Below are positions 45,678 through 55,132 of a stretch of 64,000 nt of DNA, one piece after another. Position 1 is the stretch's first letter. Every line of letters starts with the position of its first letter. The notes under the pieces are model-generated. The model saw nothing but the letters and a program-made list of their open reading frames with translations, ran no database searches and was not told the origin of the DNA. The stretch lies in the NCBI GenBank assembly GCA_030765045.1, contig CM060966.1:64001786-64065785 (forward strand), given 5' to 3'. The position numbers and the translations under genes are program-made. Source of the stretch: Tenodera sinensis. Its lineage: Eukaryota; Arthropoda; Insecta; Mantodea; Mantidae.

Positions 45678-46344
45678 TGTAACTTTTGTTGGTGGTGTGT
45701 AGTAAAGAAGACAGTTGTAGTCGAGATAAAGAAACACTTTTATTTCCGTAAACAGTAACTTGTACACTCGTTGCAACAGCAAGAAAGTCTTTTCCGATTC
45801 TCCAACAGCACGACTCCCAATTCGTAACACAAAGAACCGTCCCTTCTCCGTCGGCACAACTCTTCACATCGTCTGTCCGTCTCCGTCGGCACGACTACTC
45901 AACCTTCACATACGTCTCACTGTTCTCCGTCGGCACTACTCAACCTTCACATACGTCTGACTGTTCTCCGTCGGCACTACTCAACGCTTCACGTACGTCT
46001 GACTGTTCTCCGTCGGCACTACTCAACGCTTCACGTACATCTGACTGTTCTCCGTCGGCACTACTCAACGCTTCACGTACGTCTGACTGACCCTTCTCAC
46101 ACTTCACCGCTATTTATATCTCCCAGGCACTATTCTGGAAGCTTCCGGAACGTTCACTTATTTAGCGGTGAAACACAAAGCAGACAGTTCTAGAAGCCTC
46201 TATCACTTTCTCTCTTTCGGCAAGCGCCCCAACAATGCGGCCATTCTCCGTCTCTTTCCTTCGGCTCCTTTGCGGTAGTGCCGACAATAATGCGATGGGT
46301 GACACTGCGGTTGTCGGCAATTAGATGCGGCGGGCGCGGTGACA
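45678..46344 (-). mobile_element. LTR 1 (outer 3' LTR of the array)
   Basis: 667 bp, TGTAAC...GGTGACA on the plus strand. It differs from the other three at its left end (TTTTGTTGGTGGTGTGTAG instead of TTTTTTGGGTTTGGTTGTGAAG), suggesting it descends from a different copy or is older. Five 41-42-bp subrepeats based on CTCCGTCGGCACTACTCAAC lie at about 45880-46090, in the transcribed leader. The minus-strand AATAAA is at 45739-45744. Confidence 0.93.
46083..46214 (-). promoter_or_regulatory. Heat-shock-type promoter in LTR 1
   Basis: Read on the minus strand from upstream, a GAGAG motif (46210-46214) is followed by a weak heat-shock element GAG-TTC-GAA (46188-46200). Next is a strong element of five alternating GAA/TTC triplets each separated by exactly two bases (46133-46155), then TATAAATAG (46110-46118) and TCAGT (46086-46090). 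The first T of TATA is 30 bases before the A of TCAGT, the canonical TATA-initiator distance, and the strong element spans about -45 to -67. Arthropod hsp70 promoters share this order. Binding by HSF is inferred, not shown. Confidence 0.85.
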
Positions 46345-46918
46345 CTGCTCCCTCCTCAGAGCTGGTCGTCCCGACCAGCACTATCACTGCGGCATCTCCC
46401 TTGCGCCCCGGCGGACTATTCCATCGAACCTCTTCTCCAGGAGGCACGATCCTAGGTATCGCTGTTGGATAGTGTCCCTTGGTCTGGGTAGGACGACGTA
46501 TGCCATCCTGCTTCGAAATTCTGCAACAGTACCGCCGGTCTTGACGGTCCCTCGTCCAGTTCCCCTTCTTCTTGGTGTGTTGACGGGCCATCCTGCGCAC
46601 TTGGAAACGGCTCATTGGGTACCGTGTCCGCCGACCTCTCTGGCGCACCTTCGCAGCCACCTTGCTTCCAATGGGTCCGGCAACAAACCCCACCACATCC
46701 GCGCGAGTCGCGTCCACCGCTGCACTCGTGTTCACTCGTGCTCGGCACGGCCTCTCCTGTATCCTGCCGTCCACGATGATGTCCACCATTCTTCCGTTCA
46801 CGGCACTCTGCGTCAGGTGATTGGATGGCTCCGACGGTCCCCCCATGTCCCACGCCAAGTCCGTTTTCGCGTGTTGCTCGTTTGCTTGTGCGCTTCCCTG
46901 CTGATCGTCCTCCACGTC
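46190..46918 (-). pseudogene. Downstream half of the element ORF after a stop, copy 1
   Basis: About 242 codons in frame with the ORF at 46919-47797 but separated by a TAA. In the single-copy element the same position is TAC (Tyr) and the two halves form one reading frame. A VNGRMVDIIVDG strand followed by CRARVNTSAAVDATRADVV resembles a retroviral aspartic protease, with the catalytic Asp-Thr-Gly replaced by Asn-Thr-Ser. A basic segment follows (MSRFQVRRMARQHTKKKGNW). The frame runs across the polypurine tract into the LTR U3. It lacks an ATG of its own at the start. Confidence 0.7.
46345..46357 (-). promoter_or_regulatory. Polypurine tract, internal region 1
   Basis: GAGGAGGGAGCAG on the minus strand directly precedes the LTR start TGTCACC. 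It is repeated identically at 48547-48559, 50749-50761 and 60024-60036. Confidence 0.85.
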
Positions 46919-47797
46919 TTATCCTGGTTGGTTACGTACCCGACACACTCCTCCAGAGCATCCTCGACGACGTCCCTGAACTGCTCCTTTGTCTTCCCCG
47001 AGACGTACACTTTCGTTATCTGCAACGGGCGCAACTGTCGCCTCGGCCTCTAGGTACTCCCTCCCCGGGTCCGCGCTATTCCGTCTGCCCCTGGCATCCA
47101 GTGCTTTGACGTTCTCGTCAACTCTTACTACCAGGGCGCCAAGACGTTCCTCGTCGTCCTCCACGACGTCCACATGCTGGCAGAGGTCTTCCACCGTTTC
47201 GCCGAGTTCTTCCACGTCTTCGTCCACGCCAGTCAGTTCATCGAGTTGTTCCACGTCTTCCGTCATGCCAATCAGTTCGCCGAGTTGTTCCACGTCTTCC
47301 TTCAAGCCAATCAGTTCGCCGAGTTGTTCCACGTCTTCCCTCATATCATCCGAAACGGGCTGGACTGTCGCCTCGGCCACTAGGTGCTCCCTCTCCGGCT
47401 CCGCGCTATTCCGTCTGCCCCTGGCATCCAGTACTTTAACGCTCTCGTCAACTCTTACTACCAGGGCGCCAAGACGTTCCCCGTCGTCCTCCACGACGTC
47501 CACGTGCTGGCAGAGGTCTACCACCTTTTCGCCGAGTTCTTCCACGTCTTCCGTCACGCCAGTCAGTTCGCCGAGTTGTTCCATCTTGATCTCTTTCAGC
47601 TCGGCAGCGAGGTTGTCGTTTGACGTTTCCATTTTGGCAGCGAGGTTATCGTTTGCCGTCTTCATCTCTTTCAGCACGGCAGCGAGGTTGTCGTATGACG
47701 TTTCCATTTTGGCAGCGAGGTTGTCGTATGACGTTTCCATTTTGGCAAATAATTCTTTCATCATTGCCATCATCCTTGTTTCCGAATCTCCCTCCAT
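46919..47797 (-). CDS. Coiled-coil Gag-like ORF, copy 1 (292 aa)
   Basis: Starts with ATG 58 bases inside the primer-binding site, the only long ORF at the 5' side. Residues 1-70 repeat KMETSYDNLAA/ELKE-type heptads and predict a coiled coil. Residues 70-230 are acidic 13-residue repeats of the EDVEQLGELIG type and two copies of a longer block ending LGALVVRVDE...LDARGRRNSA. The last 40 residues turn basic. No zinc knuckle or protease-to-polymerase region follows. Position after the primer site suggests a Gag-like structural protein, but no family match is claimed. It stops at a TAA that the related single-copy element lacks. Confidence 0.7.
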   Translation of the reverse strand: MEGDSETRMMAMMKELFAKMETSYDNLAAKMETSYDNLAAVLKEMKTANDNLAAKMETSNDNLAAELKEIKMEQLGELTGVTEDVEELGEKVVDLCQHVDVVEDDGERLGALVVRVDESVKVLDARGRRNSAEPEREHLVAEATVQPVSDDMREDVEQLGELIGLKEDVEQLGELIGMTEDVEQLDELTGVDEDVEELGETVEDLCQHVDVVEDDEERLGALVVRVDENVKALDARGRRNSADPGREYLEAEATVAPVADNESVRLGEDKGAVQGRRRGCSGGVCRVRNQPG

Positions 47798-47854
47798 CTT
47801 GGTTCTAACGTTGCAACTTCTAACGACGATGTAACGATACTAGAAGCAATTCGA

Positions 47855-47875
47855 CGAATCCCACTTCTGACACCA
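47855..47875 (-). promoter_or_regulatory. tRNA-Leu primer-binding site, internal region 1
   Basis: On the minus strand, one base after the LTR end, TGGTGTCAGAAGTGGGAT (and three more bases) is complementary over 21 nt to the 3' end (T-arm to CCA) of animal tRNA-Leu genes of the GTCAGGATGGCCGAG type, as recalled. Identical sites lie at 50057-50077, 52259-52279 and 61675-61695. Confidence 0.85.
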
Positions 47876-47876
47876 G

Positions 47877-48546
47877 TGTGACTTTTTTGGGTTTGGTTGT
47901 GAAGTAAATACGACAGATGTAGTCGAGATAAAGAAACACTTTTATTTCCGTAAACAGTAACTTGTACACTCGTTGCAACAGCAAGAAAGTCTTTTCCGAT
48001 TCTCCAACAGCACGACTCCCAATTCGTAACACAAAGAACCGTCCCTTCTCCGTCGGCACAACTCTTCACATCGTCTGTCCGTCTCCGTCGGCACGATTAC
48101 TCAACCTTCACATACATCTCACTGTTCTCCGTTGGCACTACTCAACCTTCACATACGTCTGACTGTTCTCCGTCGGCACTACTCAACGCTTCACGTACGT
48201 CTGACTGTCCTCCGTCGGCACTACTCAACGCTTCACGTACGTCTGACTGTTCTCCGTCGGCACTACTCAACGCTTCACGTACGTCTGACTGACCCTTCTC
48301 ACACTTTACCGCTATTTATATCTCCCAGGCACTATTCTGGAAGCTTCCGGAACGTTCACTTATTTAGCGGTGAAACACAAAGCAGACAGTTCTAGAAGCC
48401 TCTATCACTTTCTCTCTTTCGGCAAGCGCCCCAACAATGCGGCCATTCTCCGTCTCTTTCCTTCGGCTCCTTTGCGGTAGTGCCGACAATAATGCGATGG
48501 GTGACACTGCGGTTGTCGGCAATTAGATGCGGCGGGCGCGGTGACA
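47877..48546 (-). mobile_element. LTR 2 (shared between internal regions 1 and 2)
   Basis: 670 bp with the same termini. The five-unit heat-shock element is intact at 48335-48357, with TATA box and initiator at the same relative spacing. One 42-bp subrepeat has CTGTCCTCCG instead of CTGTTCTCCG. Confidence 0.93.
48335..48357 (-). promoter_or_regulatory. Five-unit heat-shock element, LTR 2
   Basis: Alternating TTC and GAA triplets with two-base spacing over 23 bp, identical to LTR 1. Confidence 0.85.
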
Positions 48547-49120
48547 CTGCTCCCTCCTCAGAGCTGGTCGTCCCGACCAGCACTATCACTGCGGCATCTC
48601 CCTTGCGCCCCGGCGGACTATTCCATCGAACCTCTTCTCCAGGAGGCACGATCCTAGGTATCGCTGTTGGATAGTGTCCCTTGGTCTGGGTAGGACGACG
48701 TATGCCAACCTGCTTCGAAATTCTGCAACAGTACCGCCGGTCTTGACGGTCCCTCGTCCAGTTCCCCTTCTTCTTGGTGTGTTGACGGGCCATCCTGCGC
48801 ACTTGGAAACGGCTCATTGGGTACCGTGTCCGCCGACCTCTCTGGCGCACCTTCGCAGCCACCTTGCTTCCAATGGGTCCGGCAACAAACCCCACCACAT
48901 CCGCGCGAGTCGCGTCCACCGCTGCACTCGTGTTCACTCGTGCTCGGCACGGCCTCTCCTGTATCCTGCCGTCCACGATGATGTCCACCATTCTTCCGTT
49001 CACGGCACTCTGCGTCAGGTGATTGGATGGCTCCGACGGTCCCCCCATGTCCCACGCCAAGTCCGTTTTCGCGTGTTGCTCGTTTGCTTGTGCGCTTCCC
49101 TGCTGATCGTCCTCCACGTC
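48392..49120 (-). pseudogene. Downstream half of the element ORF after a stop, copy 2
   Basis: Same layout and same TAA as copy 1. A single change in the basic part (KQVGI for KQDGI) distinguishes it. Confidence 0.7.
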
Positions 49121-49999
49121 TTATCCTGGTTGGTTACGTACCCGACACACTCCTCCAGAGCATCCTCGACGACGTCCCTGAACTGCCCCTTTGTCTTCCC
49201 CGAGACGTACACTTTCGTTATCTGCAACGGGCGCAACTGTCGCCTCGGCCACTAGGTACTCCCTCCCCGGGTCCGCGCTATTCCGTCTGCCCCTGGCATC
49301 CAGTGCTTTGACGTTCTCGTCAACTCTTACTACCAGGGCGCCAAGACGTTCCTCGTCGTCCTCCACGACGTCCACATGCTGGCAGAGGTCTTCCACCGTT
49401 TCGCCGAGTTCTTCCACGTCTTCGTCCACGCCAGTCAGTTCATCGAGTTGTTCCACGTCTTCCGTCATGCCAATCAGTTCGCCGAGTTGTTCCACGTCTT
49501 CCTTCAAGCCAATCAGTTCGCCGAGTTGTTCCACGTCTTCCCTCATATCATCCGAAACGGGCTGGACTGTCGCCTCGGCCACTAGGTGCTCCCTCTCCGG
49601 CTCCGCGCTATTCCGTCTGCCCCTGGCATCCAGTACTTTAACGCTCTCGTCAACTCTTACTACCAGGGCGCCAAGACGTTCCCCGTCGTCCTCCACGACG
49701 TCCACGTGCTGGCAGAGGTCTACCACCTTTTCGCCGAGTTCTTCCACGTCTTCCGTCACGCCAGTCAGTTCGCCGAGTTGTTCCATCTTGATCTCTTTCA
49801 GCTCGGCAGCGAGGTTGTCGTTTGACGTTTCCATTTTGGCAGCGAGGTTATCGTTTGCCGTCTTCATCTCTTTCAGCACGGCAGCGAGGTTGTCGTATGA
49901 CGTTTCCATTTTGGCAGCGAGGTTGTCGTATGACGTTTCCATTTTGGCAAATAATTCTTTCATCATTGCCATCATCCTTGTTTCCGAATCTCCCTCCAT
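49121..49999 (-). CDS. Coiled-coil Gag-like ORF, copy 2 (292 aa)
   Basis: Same length and domain order as copy 1, with a difference in the GREYLVAEAT segment (copy 1 has YLEAEAT). Being nearly identical to its neighbours at the protein level, it was amplified or homogenised recently. Confidence 0.7.
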   Translation of the reverse strand: MEGDSETRMMAMMKELFAKMETSYDNLAAKMETSYDNLAAVLKEMKTANDNLAAKMETSNDNLAAELKEIKMEQLGELTGVTEDVEELGEKVVDLCQHVDVVEDDGERLGALVVRVDESVKVLDARGRRNSAEPEREHLVAEATVQPVSDDMREDVEQLGELIGLKEDVEQLGELIGMTEDVEQLDELTGVDEDVEELGETVEDLCQHVDVVEDDEERLGALVVRVDENVKALDARGRRNSADPGREYLVAEATVAPVADNESVRLGEDKGAVQGRRRGCSGGVCRVRNQPG

Positions 50000-50056
50000 C
50001 TTGGTTCTAACGTTGCAACTTCTAACGACGATGTAACGATACTAGAAGCAATTCGA

Positions 50057-50077
50057 CGAATCCCACTTCTGACACCA
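50057..50077 (-). promoter_or_regulatory. tRNA-Leu primer-binding site, internal region 2
   Basis: Exact repeat of the 21-nt site at 47855-47875, one base before LTR 3. Confidence 0.85.
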
Positions 50078-50078
50078 G

Positions 50079-50748
50079 TGTGACTTTTTTGGGTTTGGTT
50101 GTGAAGTAAATACGACAGATGTAGTCGAGATAAAGAAACACTTTTATTTCCGTAAACAGTAACTTGTACACTCGTTGCAACAGCAAGAAAGTCTTTTCCG
50201 ATTCTCCAACAGCACGACTCCCAATTCGTAACACAAAGAACCGTCCCTTCTCCGTCGGCACAACTCTTCACATCGTCTGTCCGTCTCCGTCGGCACGATT
50301 ACTCAACCTTCACATACATCTCACTGTTCTCCGTTGGCACTACTCAACCTTCACATACGTCTGACTGTTCTCCGTCGGCACTACTCAACGCTTCACGTAC
50401 GTCTGACTGTTCTCCGTCGGCACTACTCAACGCTTCACGTACGTCTGACTGTTCTCCGTCGGCACTACTCAACGCTTCACGTACGTCTGACTGACCCTTC
50501 TCACACTTTACCGCTATTTATATCTCCCAGGCACTATTCTGGAAGCTTCCGGAACGTTCACTTATTTAGCGGTGAAACACAAAGCAGACAGTTCTAGAAG
50601 CCTCTATCACTTTCTCTCTTTCGGCAAGCGCCCCAACAATGCGGCCATTCTCCGTCTCTTTCCTTCGGCTCCTTTGCGGTAGTGCCGACAATAATGCGAT
50701 GGGTGACACTGCGGTTGTCGGCAATTAGATGCGGCGGGCGCGGTGACA
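50079..50748 (-). mobile_element. LTR 3 (shared between internal regions 2 and 3)
   Basis: 670 bp. Heat-shock element at 50537-50559, TATA and initiator conserved. Confidence 0.93.
50537..50559 (-). promoter_or_regulatory. Five-unit heat-shock element, LTR 3
   Basis: Same 23-bp arrangement as in LTR 1 and LTR 2. Confidence 0.85.
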
Positions 50749-51322
50749 CTGCTCCCTCCTCAGAGCTGGTCGTCCCGACCAGCACTATCACTGCGGCATC
50801 TCCCTTGCGCCCCGGCGGACTATTCCATCGAACCTCTTCTCCAGGAGGCACGATCCTAGGTATCGCTGTTGGATAGTGTCCCTTGGTCTGGGTAGGACGA
50901 CGTATGCCAACCTGCTTCGAAATTCTGCAACAGTACCGCCGGTCTTGACGGTCCCTCGTCCAGTTCCCCTTCTTCTTGGTGTGTTGACGGGCCATCCTGC
51001 GCACTTGGAAACGGCTCATTGGGTACCGTGTCCGCCGACCTCTCTGGCGCACCTTCGCAGCCACCTTGCTTCCAATGGGTCCGGCAACAAACCCCACCAC
51101 ATCCGCGCGAGTCGCGTCCACCGCTGCACTCGTGTTCACTCGTGCTCGGCACGGCCTCTCCTGTATCCTGCCGTCCACGATGATGTCCACCATTCTTCCG
51201 TTCACGGCACTCTGCGTCAGGTGATTGGATGGCTCCGACGGTCCCCCCATGTCCCACGCCAAGTCCGTTTTCGCGTGTTGCTCGTTTGCTTGTGCGCTTC
51301 CCTGCTGATCGTCCTCCACGTC
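50594..51322 (-). pseudogene. Downstream half of the element ORF after a stop, copy 3
   Basis: As copies 1 and 2, including the TAA that separates it from the upstream ORF and the degenerate Asn-Thr-Ser protease-like site. Confidence 0.7.
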
Positions 51323-52201
51323 TTATCCTGGTTGGTTACGTACCCGACACACTCCTCCAGAGCATCCTCGACGACGTCCCTGAACTGCCCCTTTGTCTTC
51401 CCCGAGACGTACACTTTCGTTATCTGCAACGGGTGCAACTGTCGCCTCGGCCACTAGGTACTCCCTCCCCGGGTCCGCGCTATTCCGTCTGCCCCTGGCA
51501 TCCAGTGCTTTGACGTTCTCGTCAACTCTTACTACCAGGGCGCCAAGACGTTCCTCGTCGTCCTCCACGACGTCCACATGCTGGCAGAGGTCTTCCACCA
51601 TTTCGCCGAGTTCTTCCACGTCTTCCGTCACGCCAGTCAGTTCTTCGAGTTGTTCCACGTCTTCCGTCATGCCAATCAGTTCGCCGAGTTGTTCCACGTC
51701 TTCCTTCAAGCCAATCAGTTCGCCGAGTTGTTCCACGTCTTCCCTCATATCATCCGAAACGGGCGCGACTGTCGCCTCGGCCACTAGGTGCTCCCTCTCC
51801 GGCTCCGCGCTATTCCGTCTGCCCCTGGCATCCAGTACTTTAACGCTCTCGTCAACTCTTACTACCAGGGCGCCAAGACGTTCCCCGTCGTCCTCCACGA
51901 CGTCCACGTGCTGGCAGAGGTCTACCACCTTTTCGCCGAGTTCTTCCACGTCTTCCGTCACGCCAGTCAGTTCGCCGAGTTGTTCCATCTTGATCTCTTT
52001 CAGCTCGGCAGCGAGGTTGTCGTTTGACGTTTCCATTTTGGCAGCGAGGTTATCGTTTGCCGTCTTCATCTCTTTCAGCACGGCAGCGAGGTTGTCGTAT
52101 GACGTTTCCATTTTGGCAGCGAGGTTGTCGTATGACGTTTCCATTTTGGCAAATAATTCTTTCATCATTGCCATCATCCTTGTTTCCGAATCTCCCTCCA
52201 T
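51323..52201 (-). CDS. Coiled-coil Gag-like ORF, copy 3 (292 aa)
   Basis: Same length as copies 1 and 2, but the repeat region differs in several places: EATVAPVSDD instead of EATVQPVSDD, and VEQLEELTGVTEDVEELGEMVEDL instead of VEQLDELTGVDEDVEELGETVEDL. These variants resemble the single-copy element at 59435-62285, so copy 3 may preserve an older state or derive from gene conversion. Confidence 0.7.
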   Translation of the reverse strand: MEGDSETRMMAMMKELFAKMETSYDNLAAKMETSYDNLAAVLKEMKTANDNLAAKMETSNDNLAAELKEIKMEQLGELTGVTEDVEELGEKVVDLCQHVDVVEDDGERLGALVVRVDESVKVLDARGRRNSAEPEREHLVAEATVAPVSDDMREDVEQLGELIGLKEDVEQLGELIGMTEDVEQLEELTGVTEDVEELGEMVEDLCQHVDVVEDDEERLGALVVRVDENVKALDARGRRNSADPGREYLVAEATVAPVADNESVRLGEDKGAVQGRRRGCSGGVCRVRNQPG

Positions 52202-52258
52202 CTTGGTTCTAACGTTGCAACTTCTAACGACGATGTAACGATACTAGAAGCAATTCGA

Positions 52259-52279
52259 CGAATCCCACTTCTGACACCA
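52259..52279 (-). promoter_or_regulatory. tRNA-Leu primer-binding site, internal region 3
   Basis: Exact repeat of the 21-nt site, next to the outer 5' LTR. Confidence 0.85.
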
Positions 52280-52280
52280 G

Positions 52281-52950
52281 TGTGACTTTTTTGGGTTTGG
52301 TTGTGAAGTAAATACGACAGATGTAGTCGAGATAAAGAAACACTTTTATTTCCGTAAACAGTAACTTGTACACTCGTTGCAACAGCAAGAAAGTCTTTTC
52401 CGATTCTCCAACAGCACGACTCCCAATTCGTAACACAAAGAACCGTCCCTTCTCCGTCGGCACAACTCTTCACATCGTCTGTCCGTCTCCGTCGGCACGA
52501 TTACTCAACCTTCACATACATCTCACTGTTCTCCGTCGGCACTACTCAACCTTCACATACGTCTGACTGTTCTCCGTCGGCACTACTCAACGCTTCACGT
52601 ACGTCTGACTGTTCTCCGTCGGCACTACTCAACGCTTCACGTACGTCTGACTGTTCTCCGTCGGCACTACTCAACGCTTCACGTACGTCTGACTGACCCT
52701 TCTCACACTTTACCGCTATTTATATCTCCCAGGCACTATTCTGGAAGCTTCCGGAACGTTCACTTATTTAGCGGTGAAACACAAAGCAGACAGTTCTAGA
52801 AGCCTCTATCACCTTCTCTCTTTCGGCAAGCGCCCCAACAATGCGGCCATTCTCCGTCTCTTTCCTTCGGCTCCTTTGCGGTAGTGCCGACAATAATGCG
52901 ATGGGTGACACTGCGGTTGTCGGCAATTAGATGCGGCGGGCGCGGTGACA
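52281..52950 (-). mobile_element. LTR 4 (outer 5' LTR of the array)
   Basis: 670 bp, ending GGTGACA at 52950 and followed by the ATAT target duplication. Small differences from LTR 2 and 3 include CTCCGTCGGCAC for CTCCGTTGGCAC and TATCACCTTC for TATCACTTTC. Confidence 0.93.
52739..52761 (-). promoter_or_regulatory. Five-unit heat-shock element, LTR 4
   Basis: This is the copy that would drive the whole array, being in the outer 5' LTR. All five triplets and two-base gaps are kept. Confidence 0.85.
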
Positions 52951-52954
52951 ATAT

Positions 52955-53380
52955 ATATCGGTGAAAGGTCCAAGTGCGCTGATAAGCATCTGCGGAGGTA
53001 CATCCTCTCTAGGTTTTTTATCATTTGCTGCATTTTGACTGCCTAGATGTATTGTTGCTCGTAGAAAACGAAAACCGGCACGTGATTTGCGGAAGGGAGA
53101 AGTGATGTGGTCTTGACGGATGTTGGGAAGCAAAGAAGGGAAGGATCTTGGAGGAATGGGGAAACCTGATATGCGGAAGTGACGTGGCGTTATCTGATTG
53201 GATAAAATAAGACGAGTTGGGATTTGGTCGTTAGGATTCCAAAATGACGATGATTGGTGGAAATAAGGTGCGCTGCCATTGGATGAAAAATGAGGAAGCA
53301 ACCTTTGCCTTATAAAAAAAGGGAGAGAGAAAAAGGAATTGCTGGAATGATAGCGTTGCTGATGGTGAAAAAGTATAGTT
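52955..53380. other. Right flank of the LTR array
   Basis: About 430 bp. A 124-codon minus frame (52927-53301) starts in the flank and runs into the LTR end; it is Pro/Ser-rich and unrecognised, so coding is not supported. Confidence 0.5.
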
Positions 53381-54250
53381 TAAAAAAAACGAAAAAAAAA
53401 GTCGGTTAACGGACTTACATTTAAATCTTTCAAGAACGAGATATGAAAATGTTGAAAAAAACCCAACATGGAATATGTTTCCAAATGTTGTATTTTCTGA
53501 AAATAAAAAGGCTTCAGAATTTTGCTTAAAATATCAATTATATTGATACGCATAAGTTGAGTCTTGTTTTTTCCTCGTTTGCTTGTTTTTCTTCGTCTTT
53601 TGTGTTTTGAACATGGGTTCACATTTCTAGCGTATTTAACAGACATGCTTTAATGTTAAGCCAGCAGTTAAAATCCGATAAAATGCGCAGACTATGGTTG
53701 AACACGTCACACTATCAAATTAAGATAACAAGATAATTCAAGAGCTCATTAGCAAGCTTTTTTAAAATGTTTGGCATACCTTTTAAAGAAGGCGTTAATA
53801 TGAGTCTCTCACACAGATAGAAAATGCAGGAAGATAATATGCAGCTTGTCTTCATACGCACACACAAGCGTTCCGTGGCAATTACGTGCTTTGAAACCGA
53901 TCTCCATCTCGCTCCAACAGAAGGCTAAGGGATATGTGACCGTGTTTCTCTCACGGCTTAAGCGGCCAACAGACACACGCCGCATACATGTCGGAACTTG
54001 TGGACGTTTGCATTTGCGCGCGTGTCAGGGTATCCAGTTACGATAAGGTGTTATATATCCCGACAGTTTACCTCGAAATATGTGATATAAGAATAAAAGC
54101 TTAAACATTCAGTTGATTGAAACATAGAATAGTTTAATGATGTTAAGCAAACCATTACAAGTAGACACACAGCGGCGCAAAATGAACAAATATATGAATA
54201 TAACATAGTTCAGATTAATAATGAATTGCTTGTTTTTTCTTGTTTGCTTG
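53381..54250. other. AT-rich sequence with a scrap of dispersed repeat X
   Basis: 53384-53460 (AAACGAAAA...AGTCGGTTAA...TCTTTCAAG) resembles 63388-63470. The rest of the interval holds nothing recognisable. Confidence 0.5.
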
Positions 54251-54255
54251 TCAAA

Positions 54256-54256
<1 letters not shown>

Positions 54257-54301
<45 letters not shown>

Positions 54302-54318
54302 GCACACACACACACACG
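54257..54318. repeat. (CA)n dinucleotide microsatellite
   Basis: About 30 CA units with two CG interruptions near the right end. Confidence 0.97.
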
Positions 54319-55132
54319 GTCGCTGATGCTTTTTTATTGGAGAGGAAAGCGTTAGCAAATAGTTTTCTTATTATTTTAATACTAGTGGGATACATACGTT
54401 ATCGATAGCTGGTAAAAGAATGAAGAAGCTTATGAACATTTATTAACAAGTATGAAAATAAGGATATTGAGTGCAAAAGCCGTTTGAATGTTACACATCA
54501 GAATTGTTTGCAGAAGTATAGTATTAATTTAGGAGGAATGTTGTTACTTTCACTGCCCTTCCTTCTACAAACTATTTCATACACAAGACGGAGAACAGAG
54601 GACTAAGGAGAATTATCACAAAAAAAGGAAATATAAGGTATTTGAAAATTAAAACCGACAGCAAAGAATATATTGGGAATTGATAATGTTACACGTGTAT
54701 TTTGTATCAATTGTGCCCTTTTTGTTCAGGTTAGCACGTTTCTGTGTGCCTGTTATGATTAAAAGCGTATACCAAGGAACATACACCTGATTCAATTTAA
54801 GATAACAAGATAATTAAAAAATATGGATTATACTAGCTGAAATATGCATTGTTACCCGTAGTTTGATGATTTATCCCTACAACTATGAGACGTTGGACTT
54901 TGGTTGTGCATGCACATAGCTTAAACAAAGATTTAATTAAAAACTCTTATAAAACAGAAAGTAAACAAAATAAACACACCAGGAAAACACAATCCAAAAC
55001 AAAAAACTCTGTTGCACAAACATGGATGCAATTCTCTTTACACACGCACAGTAGATGGGGGAAAAAGGTTTTCGCTTGACACGGAGAAAGATCCCATGAC
55101 GATCGTCCAAGCAACTGAATAACACTCGAGGC
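54319..55132. other. Unrecognised AT-rich sequence
   Basis: About 0.8 kb. A 22-bp AT-rich word (AAGATAACAAGATAATT) near 54797 repeats one near 53722. No gene is visible. Confidence 0.5.

Larger units (their letters stand above)
45678..52950 (-). mobile_element. Tandem trimer of a compact LTR retroelement sharing LTRs
   Basis: Four LTRs (45678-46344, 47877-48546, 50079-50748, 52281-52950) alternate with three internal regions of 1532 bp each; the period is 2202 bp. Only the outer ends carry a target duplication, ATAT at 45674-45677 and 52951-52954. The LTRs have TG...CA ends, and a primer-binding site and polypurine tract lie at the correct sides for minus-strand orientation. Each internal region encodes a coiled-coil ORF but no reverse transcriptase, RNase H or integrase, so the element is non-autonomous. 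Shared-LTR arrays like this can arise by unequal recombination between LTRs or by recombination during reverse transcription. Confidence 0.92.

Noticed and set aside
45880..46090. CRISPR-like array in the LTR leader
   Set aside because: The 41-42-bp units are contiguous with no unique spacers, in a eukaryotic LTR; it is a minisatellite.
47855..47875. tRNA-Leu gene fragments in the LTR elements
   Set aside because: Only the 3' 21 nt in antisense directly beside the LTR; this is a primer-binding site.
46472..52238. Plus-strand frames of 193 and 281 codons (also 328 codons at 60668-61654) in the LTR elements
   Set aside because: Antisense shadows of the coding repeats. Ser/Thr/Pro-rich composition comes from reading the acidic repeat backwards, while LTR polarity, primer site and promoter all point to the minus strand.
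52927..53301. 124-codon Pro/Ser-rich minus frame beside the array
   Set aside because: Ends inside the LTR terminus and lacks recognisable domains; chance frame.
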